Shown: positions 21,601 through 36,001 of the stretch, one piece after another
Position numbering within the stretch: position 1 is the first letter of the stretch
Layout of the letters: every line of letters begins with the position of its first letter
Origin: Magnolia sinica
Lineage: Eukaryota > Streptophyta > Magnoliopsida > Magnoliales > Magnoliaceae
Assembly (NCBI RefSeq): GCF_029962835.1
Contig: NC_080587.1
Coordinates: forward strand, 57,503,528-57,567,527
Length of the DNA: 64,000 bases
Direction of reading: 5' to 3'
The notes under the pieces: model-generated
What the model was told of the DNA's origin: nothing
The model's input: only the letters and a program-made list of their open reading frames with translations
Database searches by the model: none
Made by a program: the position numbers and the translations under genes

Positions 21601-24600
21601 TAGCTGCCTAAGTTCTGCCGGACAGATCAATTAATTAGTCTGAACCGTCCATTAGGTCGCCCACCATACAAAAATTGCACTTATTGAATGATCCAATTCA
21701 TTGCTAATTTGGCCTTATTTTCTATAGCCATCTTTTTTCCAAGCCATGGATGGGATGGTTATAATTGGCTATGAAATGATGGATCAAATTGTTGATTGTA
21801 CTGGTTTTTGTGTAAATGGTCTTGACCTTCCATGTTAAAGACTATTGATCAAATGGTTGATATTTGTCAGATTGGCCCGCTTTGGATCCAACTTAATGAA
21901 CAATCTGGATCAATGGTTTGGGCAGTTCAAGTGTCCTGATGCTGCAATTAAATGTGACCAGGAGCACTATAGCTTACAATGCTCTCTGAGAGCACATGAA
22001 CTATATTCTGGAGAGAAATTCCATGCACTTGCTATGGTACTTACTGCCACACCTGCTAATGTGCAAGATCCAAGCTGTATGACGAGTGGGACCCATTCCA
22101 TAGATTCAATTGGCGGCAGATCATGCCAGTACTTCTGCCAGTACACTCCTCAAGTGGGCCACACAAGCATGTAGAACGTGGACCGCCGGTCAAATGTTTA
22201 ACAGCTGGGTTCTTTTTGTAAGTACGATCCACTTAATAAATGGAGCAGCTCAGTTTTGCCCCAGGGATCTGTGTTTGGTCCCCACCTGATGATCAGCCTG
22301 GATCTCACATGTTAGTATGTAGGGCTGAGGGTGCACAGCTGGTGCAATAGTACGTGCAGTGGCTCCAATGCACTTAGCTGGCAAGGTTCTATTTTAATGT
22401 TTTGATGCCTATCCATGTGAGTGTAACATCATTCATCATTCCATGTGATCATTCACATGTGTTCCCATTGTAGATTGTTAGGTGGGCCACAACTCTAAGA
22501 TGATCATTTAAAAAAAAAAAAAAAAATTGATTAGGTGTCAAGTACAACAGGTTGGACAAGAAGTAACGGTCTACAGATTGGATAACTTACAACCTCTTAA
22601 GTGCGTGTGACATCCAAACCATCCAATAGGTTGGGCCCACCATGATGATCACCTAGATAGGCCATACCGAGAAAACCATCTCTAGTCATCGATAAATAGC
22701 GAAATACAAGCGTATTCAATATGGTAAGTTGATACGGTTGATCGTTTTACAAGGATATCCACTGGACGGGTTGGATATCATGCGCACATGAAGGGTTGGA
22801 AGTTATCATGTTGAAAAAAAGCTAATGTAACTTTACCTACCAAATGACGAAAACAACCCCGAACAACCAATCATAAATGCCTTGGAAACTTATAAAAGGA
22901 GGATGACAAAAATGTCATTAGCAGCATAAAGTTCTTTTCGTACAAAATAAAATATCTTATGAAATATAGATCTCTTATACTTTAGAAGATAAGATATAGA
23001 TGGACCATCTTAAGCACATTTTAAAGAATCATTTTATTTGCTATCATTCTATTAAAGATAAAATATAGATGGACCATCTTAAGCACATTTTAAAGAATCA
23101 TTTTATTTGCTATCATTCTATCACTTCCTTGTGACCCGAATCCCTAAAATCCTTCTTTTTGTCAGATTTTGTGACTGTAATCTTCTCATAAACTAATCAT
23201 AATCATAGCTTAGAAAAACCATGAGGTTTGGTAAGCCCATGCATCTCTAGGGGAGTGAGTCATCACTCACCACATGATGGAAGATGGGTGAGAAGTCTAC
23301 ACGTGTCGATCACCTGAAAGTCTGGATTGTTCCCTGATCAGGTGGGCCATAACATTAGAAATAGGCAGATAGCTTAGAAAAAGTCAGCCAAGTATTTATC
23401 AACTGTTCATTTGTTTTGTAAACTATGGCTCACCTGATGAGAGGTCCACCTACACCTATCCATCAAGTGGGTTCGACCATGCGAGCCCAATAGTCATGAT
23501 TGTTTTCTCATCAGGCGGGCCATAACATTAGAAATAGGCAGATTGCTTTAAAAGAGTCGGCTAAGTATTTATCAACCGTTAATTTGTTTTGTAAACTATG
23601 GTTAACCTTTTTTTTTTTTTTTGTGTTAGCTTGTTAGTACTGTTAGCCACCCCCACTAGGGATCGATACCAAGACCTCAGTGTAAACTATGGTTCACTTG
23701 ATGAGTGGACAACTATGATACTCTGACAAGCGTATGGATAGGGATGTGAAATTGCTGGTGAGACTCGGCAGTTTCCAAAGAAACTTGGATATGGATACAA
23801 AAGCTTTGCTAAGCGGATGTACAGGCCAGACATTGCCAGCATGGCACATGATGGGTTTTTTCCTCCTCAGAAAGAGGAGAGAACGAGCTCACTCGATCGG
23901 TCGAGTGGTGCTCGACTCAAAGTCCAGCAAGCAAATTGGTTTGGGACTTCGTGGTGCTCGACCAGTCGAGGGACATGCTCGACCAGTCGAGTGGGCCGCT
24001 CAACTGGTCGAGGACCCTGCTCGACTAGTCGAGGTTACGCAGATTCATGTCCGGATTTTGTGCGGACTGCGTAAATTCGAGGCGGTTTTGCAAGAGGTGC
24101 GAAAGGGAGTTGCCTAAACTATAAATATGGGTCCTTAGGGCTATTCTAGAGAATGCAAGAGAGTTTCCTAAAGCTTTACAAGGGTTTGCTAAAGGGTTTA
24201 GGGCTATCAAAGGGTGAGAGAAAGAGGAAAAGAGAGAGAGAGAGGAAGCTTGTGGAAGGGAGATTCTGCTCGTAAAGGTGATCTACTTCGCAGTCGACGT
24301 CTCAGCGCTTTTACATCCTCGTGATCGGTGAGATCTCTCAGTTTTCATTATTCTCTTATTGTTCATCCACTCCTGCATGAGTGAAAAAGGTTTGATCGAA
24401 GCGGTGTGTGTTTGTGATCGGTTGTAACATTCTACTTCATAGTGAATTGTTGCTCTGGACGAGGTCCCATGGTTTTTACCTCTTTGAGGGTTTTCCACGT
24501 AAAAATCTCGTGTCGTATGGTTTGTGCTTTGATTTATCCCATAATTCTGGTGTTTTGGGAAGCTAGATCCTAAGGTTTTGTGCAACGACCCCCAACAAAG

Positions 24601-27600
24601 TGGTATCAGAGCGTTCATGTTAGTTGAATGGAGTGGGATCGGTTCTGAATTATGGAAGGTGGCTCATCAAGGATGATCGGTCTTAATGGATCTAACTGGA
24701 CCATATGGAAGGTGGCTCATCAAGGATGATCATTCTTAATGGTTCTAACTGGACCATATGGAAGGCTAAGATGGAGGACTTGCTTTATTGCAAGGACTTG
24801 TATGCTCCAATCTTAGGCATATCAACAAAAACAAAGGATATGACAGATGATGATTGGAAGAAATTGGACCGGAAGGTGGTGAGGTTTATTAGACAATGGT
24901 TGGACGATTCCGCATTTCACCATGTGTCTATGGAGATCTCAACCGCCAGCCTATGGTTGAAATTGCAAGGGTTATATGAGAGGAAGACAGCCGGTAATAA
25001 GATTTTTCTGATAAGACGACTTGTGAATCTCAAGTTCAAAGATGGTGGTTCTGTGGCTAAGCACATAAATGAGGTTAACAATATATTGAACCAGCTCTCC
25101 GCTATGAAGATGGTCCTGGACGATGAATTATAAACTTTACTATTGCTTCTCATTACCTGATAGTTGGGAGACATTGGTAGTGTCTCTAAGTAACTCCGCG
25201 CCAGACGGAAAGGTGTCCATAGAATAGGTAACTAGTTGTTTCTTCAATGAGGAGACAAAGAGGAAGTCTCAGGGGTCTACTCAGCAAGAGGCCCTTGTGA
25301 CACAAGAACAGGGGAGAGGAAAGAACAGAAAGGGCAGGAAGGCCCGAGATAAATCAGGAGTCAAGTCGAGTGTCAGAAAAGATGTTGAATGCTGGAATTG
25401 TGGCAAGAGGAGCCACTACAAGCATAAATGTCGTAATAAGAAGAACGAGAAGAAAGGAAAAGGAAAGGAGAAGGAAGATGAATCAGACTTCATTGCGGTC
25501 ACTTCAGATGGTGATGTTGTAGTTATTCTTTAAGCAGATCACAATGTTTATCTCATGGCTACGAGTCAGGACACCGACTGGGTGATAGAGTCGGGAGCAT
25601 CGTTTCATGTGATTCCACGCAGGGATTTCTTCACAAACTACAAGTCAAGTGACTTCGGGATCGTGAAGATGGGTAATTCTGGCATATCGAAGATCGTAGG
25701 GGTTGCTTATATTTGTGTGAAGACCGATGTGGGCTGTACATTGGTTCTCAAGGATGTGAGACACATTCTAGACCTTCGCCTCAACTTGATGTTGACGAGA
25801 AGGTTGGATGATGATGGCTATGAAAGCCGATTTGTTGGTGGGCGATAGAAGCTCATCAAGGGTTCGTTGATCGTAGCCAAAGGAAAGAAGTGTTGCATCC
25901 TTTACAAGACAATTGTAGGGGTCAGTGATATTTGTGTAAAGACCGATGTGGGTTGCACATTAGTTCTCAGGGATGTGAGACACATTCCAGACCTTCGCAT
26001 CAACTTGATGTCGATGGGAAGGTTGAATGATGATGGCTATGAAAGCTGATTTGTTGGTGGGCGCTGAACTGAAAGCTCATCAAGGGTTCATTGATCACAG
26101 TCAGAGGAAAGAAGTGTTGCACTCTTTACAAGACAAGTGTCAGTATGTGTAAGGGTGAGTTGAACGCAGTGGAAGATTCAGCTATTGACATGTGGCACAA
26201 GCGTCTAGGCCACATGAGTGAAAAAGGGCTTCAGCTACTAGCAAAGAAGGTCATTTAGGGATAGACAGCCGTCCAAGAGGTACTCGCCGCATGAGTACAT
26301 TATGCTCATTGATGGGGGAGAGCCAGAAGACTATTCTGAGGCCCTAGCCGACAAGCATAAGGAGTGGCTGAAAGCTATGCAAGAGGAGATGGAATCCTTG
26401 CATAAGAACCACACCTATGATATGGTGAAATTGCCTAAGGGCAAAAAAGCTTTGAGCAACAAGTGGGTGTTCAAAAAGAAGGTTGAGCAGAAGAATTCAC
26501 AAACGAGGTTCAAAGCCAGACTTGTGGTGAAAGGGTTTAGTCAGAGGAAAGGTATAGACTTCGAGGAGATATTTTCACCAGTGGTGAAGATGACATCCAT
26601 ATGGGTGTTGCTTGGGTTGGCGGCTAGCATGGATCTAGAGATAGAGCAGTTAGATGTTAAAACTGCCTTTCTCCAGGGTGATCTGGACGAAGAGATTTAC
26701 ATGCACCAACCAGAGGGGTTCGAAGTTAAAGGCAAAGAGCATATGATGTGTAGGCTGAGGAAGAGCTTGTACGGGCTGAAACAAGTTTCAAGGCAATGGT
26801 ACAAGAAGTTTGACTCGTTCATGTTGAAGTATGGATATGACAGAACGGAGTTGGACCACTGTGTGTTCACGCGCAAGTTCTCAGATGGTGATTTCTTAGT
26901 TTTGCTGTTATGCGTTAATGACATGCTCATCATTGGTAGAGACATCAAGAAGATTGACAGGCTGAAACAGGAGTTGGGCAAGCCGTTTGCGATGAAAGAC
27001 TTGGGTCCAACTAAGCAGATCTTAGGAATGGAGATAACCCGTGACAGAGGCAGCAGGAAGCTTTGACTGTCACAAAAGCAGTATATTGAGAAAGTCCTAA
27101 AGCGGTTCAATATGAATGCAGCGAAGCCGGTTAGTACTTCACTGGATGGTCACTCCAGATTGAGCGACAAGCAGTGTCCCAAGACGAAAGCAGAGGTAGA
27201 AGAGATGCAGAAGATACCCTACGCGTCAGCAGTAGGAAGTTTGATGTATGTTATGGTGTGTACGCGCCTAGACATAGCATATGCGGTTGGTGTTGTCAGT
27301 CAGTATCTTGCCAATCCTGACAAAGAACATTGGCAACGGTGAAATGGATACTGTGGTATCTAAGAGGCTCATCGAGGTTGAGCCTATGCTATGGTGACGG
27401 AAAACCTGTGTTAGAAGGCTATGCAGATGTAGACATGGCAGGTGACATAGACTCCGGGAAGTCTACATAGAGGTTCATGTTCACGTTTGTAGGGGGAGCG
27501 GTATCTTGACAGAGCAAGCTACAGAAGGTCGTAGCATTGTCGACGACAGAGGCCGAGTACATTGCGGTCACAGAGGCATGTAAAGAGATGCTTTGGATGA

Positions 27601-30600
27601 AGAAGTTCCTACAGGAACTTAGCCTGAAGCAGGAGTAGCACTTGGTTTATTGCGATAGTCAAAGTGTGATACACTTGAGCAAGAATCCAAGTCAGCACTC
27701 CAAGTCGAAGCACATAGAGATTCGGTATCACTCTATCAACGATACTTTGGAACAGAAGGTGTTACAGCTTGAGAAGGTCCACACGGACGATAATGGGTCA
27801 GACATGATGACTAAGGCATTGCTCAAGGGCAAGTTTGATGTTTGTAAAAACTTGGCTCGTTTGAAGAAGACGAATTCCTCCTGAGTTGGAAAGGGGGAGA
27901 TTTGATTGGTTTTTTCCTCCTTAGAAAGGGGAGAGAACGAGCTTACTGAACCGGTCGAGTGGTGCTCGACTCAAAGTCTAGCAAGCAAATTGGTTTGGGA
28001 CTCCATGGTGCTCGATCAGTCGAGGGACATGCTCGACCAATCGAGTGGGCTGCTCGACCGGTCGAGGACCCTGCTCGACTAGTCGAGGTTATGCAAATTC
28101 ATGTCCGGATTTCGTGTGGACTGCGTAAATTTGAGGCGGTTTTGCAAGAGGTAGGAAAGGGAGTTGCCTAAACTATAAATATGGGTGCCTAGGGCTGTTC
28201 TAGGGAATGCAAGAGAGTTTCCTAAAGCTTTACAAGGGTTTGCTAAAGGGTTTAGGGCTATCAAAGGGTGAGAGAAAGAGGAAAAGAGTGAGAGGAAGCT
28301 TGTGAAAGAGAGATTCTGCTCGTAGAAGTGATCTACTTCGTAGTCGATGTTTCAGCGCTTCTACATCCTCGTGATCGGTGAGATCTCTCAGTTTTCATTA
28401 TTCTCTTATTATTCATCCACTCCTGCGTGAGTGAAGAAGGTTTGATCCAAACGGTGTGTGCTTGTGATCGGTTGTAACATTCTACTTCATAGTGAATTGT
28501 TGCTTTGGACGAGGTCCCGTGGTTTTTACCCCTTTGAGGGTTTTCCACGTAAAAATCTCGTGTCGTGTGGTTTGTGCTTTGATTTATTTCATTGCTTTAT
28601 TATCCCATAATTCTGGTGTTTTTGGGAGGCTAGATCCTAAGGTTTTGTGCAATGGCCTCCAACAACACAGGTGTGAGATTCTATCCATCTATCGGGTTGG
28701 TCCAACATTTTACATGTTTTACCAAAAATAAACTGGTCCACTCAGCATGTGGGCCCCCAGTATCGGAAACAGTTGGATGGGTTAGAAAACTTAAGCCAAG
28801 TTTTTTAGATCCGTACGTTTGTTTAGAAACCTGTGGCCCACTTGACCAATGTGTCAACCTTATTCTTAGGCCAGGGCATCAATATTCTAATGGATGGTGG
28901 ATCTTGGACCTATCTTGCCATGTTGGCACATGTATGGCGTTTACATGAGAATATTGCATGCGTGTGGTTTTAGGAAAGCTCCGAATACATATATGGGTGT
29001 TTGTCCAATGCACAGGAACACTGATTTTTCATGGTATTTTTAAAGATGAGATCGTCAAAAATAATTTTAAGAGCTAAATAAAGTCAAAATATAAAAAGAA
29101 ACATGATATTCATCTCTTTATGATCTCATCTTGTGTTCTCACACACACACACACACACACAGAGTATTTCTACACTATATGATATATACTGCAAAGTATA
29201 TACTAATTACTTATAAATAATAGATATGGCCACAGCTCTGTCAATGCTATATCCTGGACCATCTGTATTGTGTCTTCTGGATATGGATACTTTAGACTTG
29301 TATAGGTATCTAGTTATTGTGGGTAGATAGGTTTGACTTTTGGGCTAGGGTATCCACACAAGGGGATCCACTTGATGGACAGCTTGGATCTCACCTACGC
29401 CAATATTGGCACTCTTGGGGGGTGTTTGGCGCATGTTATTGGAAGGGATAAAGTGGGATGGGATTAAAAAAACCAAATGATTGTACTATATCAAGTTTTG
29501 TCATGGAATTGCAGGAGGCTTGGATGTGTTCCATGGCTGTTTGGATTGCATGGAAGAAGACAATCCAACCTACAATATCTGCATGTTTTTGTTTGGATGG
29601 AAGTGTGGGCTTGGGTTATGTAAGGATCATTATCCACTGCTGTTTGGATACTGAAATGAAAAGTCCCCATAGATTTCATAAATCCACCACAATGAGTGGT
29701 GTTGTATCCACACCGAAATGAAAGCTCCCCATTGTTTGGATACCAATTTCAGTGGGCCCACCATGAGTGGCTTTGTCTCCACACCATCCATCCATTCGAC
29801 ATGAGATCATTTTAGGGCATGATTCGAAGAATCAGGCAGATCCAAAGCTAGAGTGGACCCTACGAGGCCACGATAGAAAATAGTGTGGAGAGGGACGCCC
29901 ACCGTTGAAACCCACCTGAGGCCCACCATCACATACCTTTGAGATCCAACCTATTCATGTGTTAATGCGGACATGAAAAAAAGGAAAAATACAGATATCA
30001 CCCTCATTGAAAACGATTTGGCCCTTATAAGGGATTAATGGTTTTGTGTCACTCTTCCCACTGTTCTCTATCGTGGGGTCCACTCAAGCCTTGGATCTGA
30101 CTCATTCTTTGGATCATGCCTTAAAATGATCTCTCCAAAAGGATGAACGGTGTGGATATGAAACATACATCATGGTGGGCCTTACAGAAATTGGTAACGT
30201 CACTACCGTGGGAAGTCTCGTGATTCAAAACACCCATGACCATTATAGTGGAAGCGGACTACGTCCGGGCAGAGCCAAGGCTTAAGTGGGCGGAAAGATC
30301 ATTATACGATATGAACCCAAAAATGAGGCAGAATGAAGGCTTAAGTGGGCCACAAAGTGGGGATTTAAGGCCCACCATTAAAAACTTCTTAGGATTTGCA
30401 GAAGTTTCGTATCAAGCTGATATTTGGGTTATATTTGGGTTATCACTTCATCCAGGTCTACATGACCTTATGAATAGGTTGGATGGTAAAAAAAGCATCA
30501 CAGTGGCCCTTAGAGAGGTTTCAATGGTGGGTGTTGTTATCACCACTGCTTCCTTTGGTGTGGTCCACTAGAGATCTTGACCTGCTTCCTTTCTTGAATC

Positions 30601-33600
30601 ATATTGTAAAATGATCTGTTTATAAGTATGGACGGTGTGGATAAGACGTTTACATCACGGTGCCCCCCCACAGAGCTCTGCCCGGAAGGATTACCATCCG
30701 AGTGGGGCTAAGACGCAATCTGCTTCCACTGCAATGGTCATGGGTGTTTTGAATCACGAGACTTCCTACGGTAGTGACGTTACCAATTTCTGTGGGGCCC
30801 ACCATGATGTATGTTTCGTATCCACATCGTTCATCCTTTTGGAGAGATCATTTTAAGGCATGATCCAAAGAATGAGTCAAATCCAAGGCTTGAGTGGACC
30901 CCACGATAGAGAATAGTGGGAAGAGTGACACACAACCATTAATCCCTTGTTAGGGCCAAACCGTTTTCAATGAGGATGATATTTGTGTTTTCCTTTTCTT
31001 CATGTCTGCATTAACACATGAATAGGTTGGATCTCAAAGGTACGTGATGGTGGGCTTCAGGTGTGTTTCAACGGTGGGCGTCCCTCTCCACACTATTTTC
31101 TATCGTGGGCTTGTGGGGTCCACTCCAGCTTTGGATCTGCCTGATTCTTTGAATCATGCCATAAAATGATCTCATGTCGAATGGATGGACGGTGTGGATA
31201 CAAAACCACTCATGGTGGGCCTATTGAAATTGGTATCCAAATAGTGGGGACCTTTCATTTCGGTGTGGATACAACACCACTCATTGTGGTGGATTTATGA
31301 AATCTATCACTATGGGGACCTTTTATTTTAGTATCCAAACAACATCCTTACATAACCCAAGCCTATACTTCCATCTAAACAAAAACATGCAGATATTGTA
31401 GGTTGGATTGTCTTCTTCCATGCAATCCAAATAGCCATGGAACACATCCAAGCCTCCTGCGATTCCGTGATAAAACTTGATATAGTACAATCATTTGGTT
31501 TTTTGAATCCCATCCCAGTTAATCCCTTCCAATACCATGCGCCAAACACCCCCTAAAAGACTCCCTGAAAATGTGAAATGACTAGAAATTTAAATTCTAT
31601 TATTATTAGTTCGTTTTAAAATATAAAAATGCATTAGGAAACGTATTGGTTGATAAAAATATGAAAACTTGATAGAAAACCCAAAAAGAAAGACAAGACT
31701 CAACTCGACTCGGTTGGCGATTTCACTCTATTTGACCGGACTTTGATAAAAAAAAAATTGATGAGACTGGATTTTTTTTAAAAAATCGAAAGTATTCATG
31801 GGTCAACTCGATCGAGATTCAAGTCAGACTCGACAAGTTCTTAAACCATGATGTGTATCAAATAGTTTACATTTGAAATATGTGAAAATGTGCCTTGAAA
31901 ATGATAAGATTTTTTATTTTTTTTTAAGAAGGTAAAAATGGTAAGAATTAAACATCATTAGTCTTTAATCATATGATTATGAAAAAAGTATATTGTTTTA
32001 TCTGCATAGAGTAAGAGTATTTATACCATATTGTGTCATACTTTGGCTTGTCTAGTTATCATATGCATGTAGATGCCCACTGCACACTTGGCATGCATGC
32101 ACCAAACTGACACTGTCCTAGAATATCAGACCTTAAACAATGGGGTAAAACTGGAAAACAGCATTGCTTGAATGATCCTAAGTTCTAACTTTCTGGTGAA
32201 TGGACATTTTCTTGCCAAATCAGAACATTTGACCCATTGTCCTTTTACATCACATTTGGTGGTTGTATAAGGGTTGTTTAGGATAGTTATGTTCATTCAA
32301 AAACTCAAAACTCAATTCAAATTGAACGTCGGTTGAATGTGGTCTTGTAACTTGGTCAATTATTTTATTTTATTTTTAAATATTCAATATTTAAAATAAT
32401 ATATAAATATTGTTGAGTCTTGTGCCTCTCGGCCAGTCAAGTTTTATTGAGTTCCATCAAGTTTTTTCTTCCAACTTTTGTGAGTACAAGTTGATTTTTG
32501 TTTTTCTTCAGTCTTGATTAAGTGGTGACTAAATTGAGTTCTAGGCCCTTTTTTGGTAGATGCCTAAAGATGAGTTCATCTCATTTTAGTAAATACTAAT
32601 TATGTATTAGAGATCTTGATCTTTAATATATAATCACTGATAACATAATCTTAGAATCCCCATGCCTTCCAAATTGTGATCTCATTCTCCACTGAGGATG
32701 AGCCAACAAAAATATCACATTGAACCATACTTTAAAAACTCATTAAAAAAAAGAAGAAAGATTTCGAACAACCCAATCATATTTTGTCAAGACTGAAATA
32801 TAAATAAGGCTCTGTTTGGAGCTCCGTATATCTAATACATAACCACTGTTAACTAAAATGAGACGAACTCATTTTTAGGCGTCTACTAAACAGGGTTTAT
32901 TTTTCTGTCTTGGTGAAATATGATTGAGTTGAGTCGAACTTTTTGTTTTTTATTTTTTATTTTTTAAAATATGGTTCAATGCAATCTTTTTGTTGGGCCC
33001 CATCCTCAATGGGGCTCACAACTTGAATGGCCTGGATTCAGCATGTGTCTGAAGGTTTTGCATACCTATGTTAACAGTGATTATGTATTAAAGATCAAGA
33101 TCTCTTATACGTAATTACTTTTAACAATAATGATTGAGTCGATTCGATTTATTATTATTATTTTTTTATTTCTTTTCTTTTTAAGTTTTTAAACTATGGT
33201 TCAATGTGATATTTTTGTTAGGCCCCATCCTCAATGGGGTTCAAAATTTGGATGGCCTGGATTGAGGTAAGTTCTGGCCACATGTCTGAAGATTCTGCAT
33301 GCCTATGATATGCCATACTCTTTTACAGTATGGTGTAATTCTTATGTAATTATCAGATTCTCTGGTGGGTTCTCTTTTGAATTTTTTTTCCTGCTAAAAT
33401 TAAATACGAATATGCTCCTTTTTTCTAGTCAAAAGACCATGTGCACACTTAAATGTGTTGTGTACTGCATATCACATGGTCATATTTGTTTGAATGGAAA
33501 GTGTGGTGTTTCAAAAAAAGAAAAGAAAAAGAAGCTGAACTATTGGTGCAAAATGGTACACATGCCACATGATGCCACGATCCGGTGGGCCTCACATTGA

Positions 33601-35967
33601 GGACATTGGTTCGTATATATTGCCAAACGTAAGCCTTGCATGTTGGATTTTCAGTCTGATTTATGTGTTTATCCACATCCTAATTTCTTGCAATATTTTG
33701 CAAATCACTGAAGTGGTCTGGAGTTTGTACAAGTAGGACCACCCATTTCAGTCTTCTAGATGATTTGCCTGCTTGCCTCAAAATCTCATCGATAGTACAA
33801 TCCTATGATTGTGGACTGCAAATAGACAATTTACAAGAAATATGGCAACAGTTCATGTTCAAATGAAGGTCTATGATGTGTTGAAGATCATCCAATATGG
33901 GAGATCTTTTTTGGGGAATTGACAATCAAGTCAGCATACGGATACCGAATCATGGGCCTGATCTGTACTTATACTCAGTGTATCTGGCAGATTTTTATGT
34001 AATGGTTATGTTATCCATAATCTAGTTTAGTTCATGTTAGTAAATTTGAATAGGAACTGCTGTGGACCAACTTGCTAACCTTCACCTCTTTTCTCCTGCA
34101 TTGCAGATGCATTCATTGGTGTTAACATCGGAACAGACCTCTCCGACATGCCATCCCCATCCCAGGTGGTTGCCCTCCTCAAGGCCCAGCAGATCCGCCA
34201 TGTCCGCCTCTATGATGCAGACCGCGCCTTGCTCGTCGCACTTGCTAATACCGGTATCCGTGTTACCATCTCTGTCCCCAATGACGAGCTCCTTGGCGTT
34301 GGCCAGTCGAATGCCACTGCTGCCAACTGGGTCGCCCGCAATGTCGCGGCCCATGTCCCTGCCACTAACATCACTGCCATTGCTGTTGGATCCGAGGTGC
34401 TCACTACACTTCCCAACGCCGCTCCTGTATTAGTCTCGGCCCTCCGATTCATCTATTCAGCGCTTGTTGCATCCAACCTCGACAACCAGATAAAAGTGTC
34501 CACCCCCCTATCCTCTTCTATCATCCTCGACTCCTTCCCGCCCTCCCAAGCCTTCTTCAACCGCACGTGGGACCCGGTCTTAGTACCCTTGCTCAAATTC
34601 CTACAGTCTACAGACTCCTTCCTCATGCTCAATGTCTATCCATACTATGACTACATGCAATCCAACGGTGTAATTCCATTGGATTATGCACTCTTCCGTC
34701 CCCTCCCGCCCAACAAAGAAGCTGTCGATGCTAACACCCTCCTACATTACACCAATGTCTTTGATGCGATTGTTGATGCGGCCCACTTCTCCATGTCCTA
34801 CTTGAACTTCACCAATGTTCCGATTGTTGTAACTGAATCAGGGTGGCCCTCTAAGGGTGATGCCTCGGAGCGGGATGCCACCTTGGACAATGCCAACACC
34901 TACAATAGCAATTTGATACGGCATGTGCTAAACAAAACCGGTACGCCAAAATACCCTGGCGTGTCAGTTAGTACATATATATACGAGCTTTATAATGAGG
35001 ATTTGAGACCCGGGTCGGTATCTGAGAAGAACTGGGGTCTGTTTGAAGCAAGTGGGGTTCCAGTTTACATCCTTCATTTGACGGGCTCAGGGATGGTTTT
35101 GGCGAATGACACAACAAACCAGACGTATTGCATAGCGAAGGATGGTGTGGATTCGAAGATGTTGCAGGCAGGATTGGATTGGGCATGTGGGCCCGGGAAG
35201 GTAGACTGTTCGCCTCTGTTGCAAGGTCAACCATGCTATGAACCGAACACTGTACAGGCACATGCGACATATGCTTTCGATGCGTATTATCACCTGATGG
35301 GGATGGCGCCGGGGACGTGTTTTTTCAAAGGTGCCTCTGCGGTCACTACTACAGACCCAAGTAAGGGATTGATGTCTCTCCTTTCTTCTTTTAGTGGGTA
35401 GATTTTTTGCTAAACTGGACACACACACACGCATATATATATGGGAAATGGTTCTATGCAGTGAGGTTGAGTTGTGTGGGCCCCACCGTGATGCATGTCG
35501 AGCATCTACCCCATTAGTCAGATGCACCACTCCATGATGGGCATTGGGCTTAAAAATCAAGTCAATCAATGACTTTTGTGGGCCACACCATGTACAAAAG
35601 TTGAGAGGGGTTACCCTCCCATTAAAACATTCATAATCATTTGTTGGGCCCACCGAGGTGTGGTTCACAAATCCAGCCCATCCATTATGTGTGTCCCACT
35701 TGGATGAGGGGTCAGACCAAGTTTCAGATGCATCCAAATTTGGGGTGGGCCCCACCAAGTGCTTTTATATGTTTTAGGAATGTCTTCACATGATTTTAGA
35801 TGGTATGGCCTGCCTGAGTTCCGTATATGGCTGATTTTTGGGATATCCCATCATTTAAAGGGGACCGATTAAATGCACGGTGTTGATGTTCAGTATGCAT
35901 CACAGTGGGGCCCACACAGCTCGACCTCATGGGAAGTTCCCATGGGCTCGACCGCATAGAACCATTT

Positions 35968-36001
<34 letters not shown>

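Larger units (their letters stand above)
23849..28664 (+). mobile_element. decayed Ty1/copia LTR retrotransposon inside GH17 intron 1
   Basis: Same strand as the host gene. LTRs are 23849-24597 and 27903-28664, the PBS is at 24601, and a PPT lies before the 3' LTR. Flanks are GCACA and ACACA (one mismatch, 5-bp TSD). The internal region keeps gag, a zinc knuckle, a protease-like segment, GAG_pre-integrase, reverse transcriptase and RNase H in copia order, but the integrase core is missing. Multiple stops plus changed protease and RT catalytic residues make it non-autonomous. Confidence 0.93.

Noticed and set aside
29458..29721. 87-codon open frame, also present inverted at 31328-31549
   Set aside because: Lies in the foldback arms; both copies are open by chance and are not similar to known proteins.
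34148..35401. GH17 gene read as a single-exon 417-codon gene
   Set aside because: That start is an internal Met (residue 41) and the last 11 codons read into an intron; splice sites and homology support four exons.
35087..35758. 223-codon minus-strand open frame
   Set aside because: It is antisense to GH17 exon 2 and runs on into a MITE; the sense frame has all GH17/X8 hallmarks.
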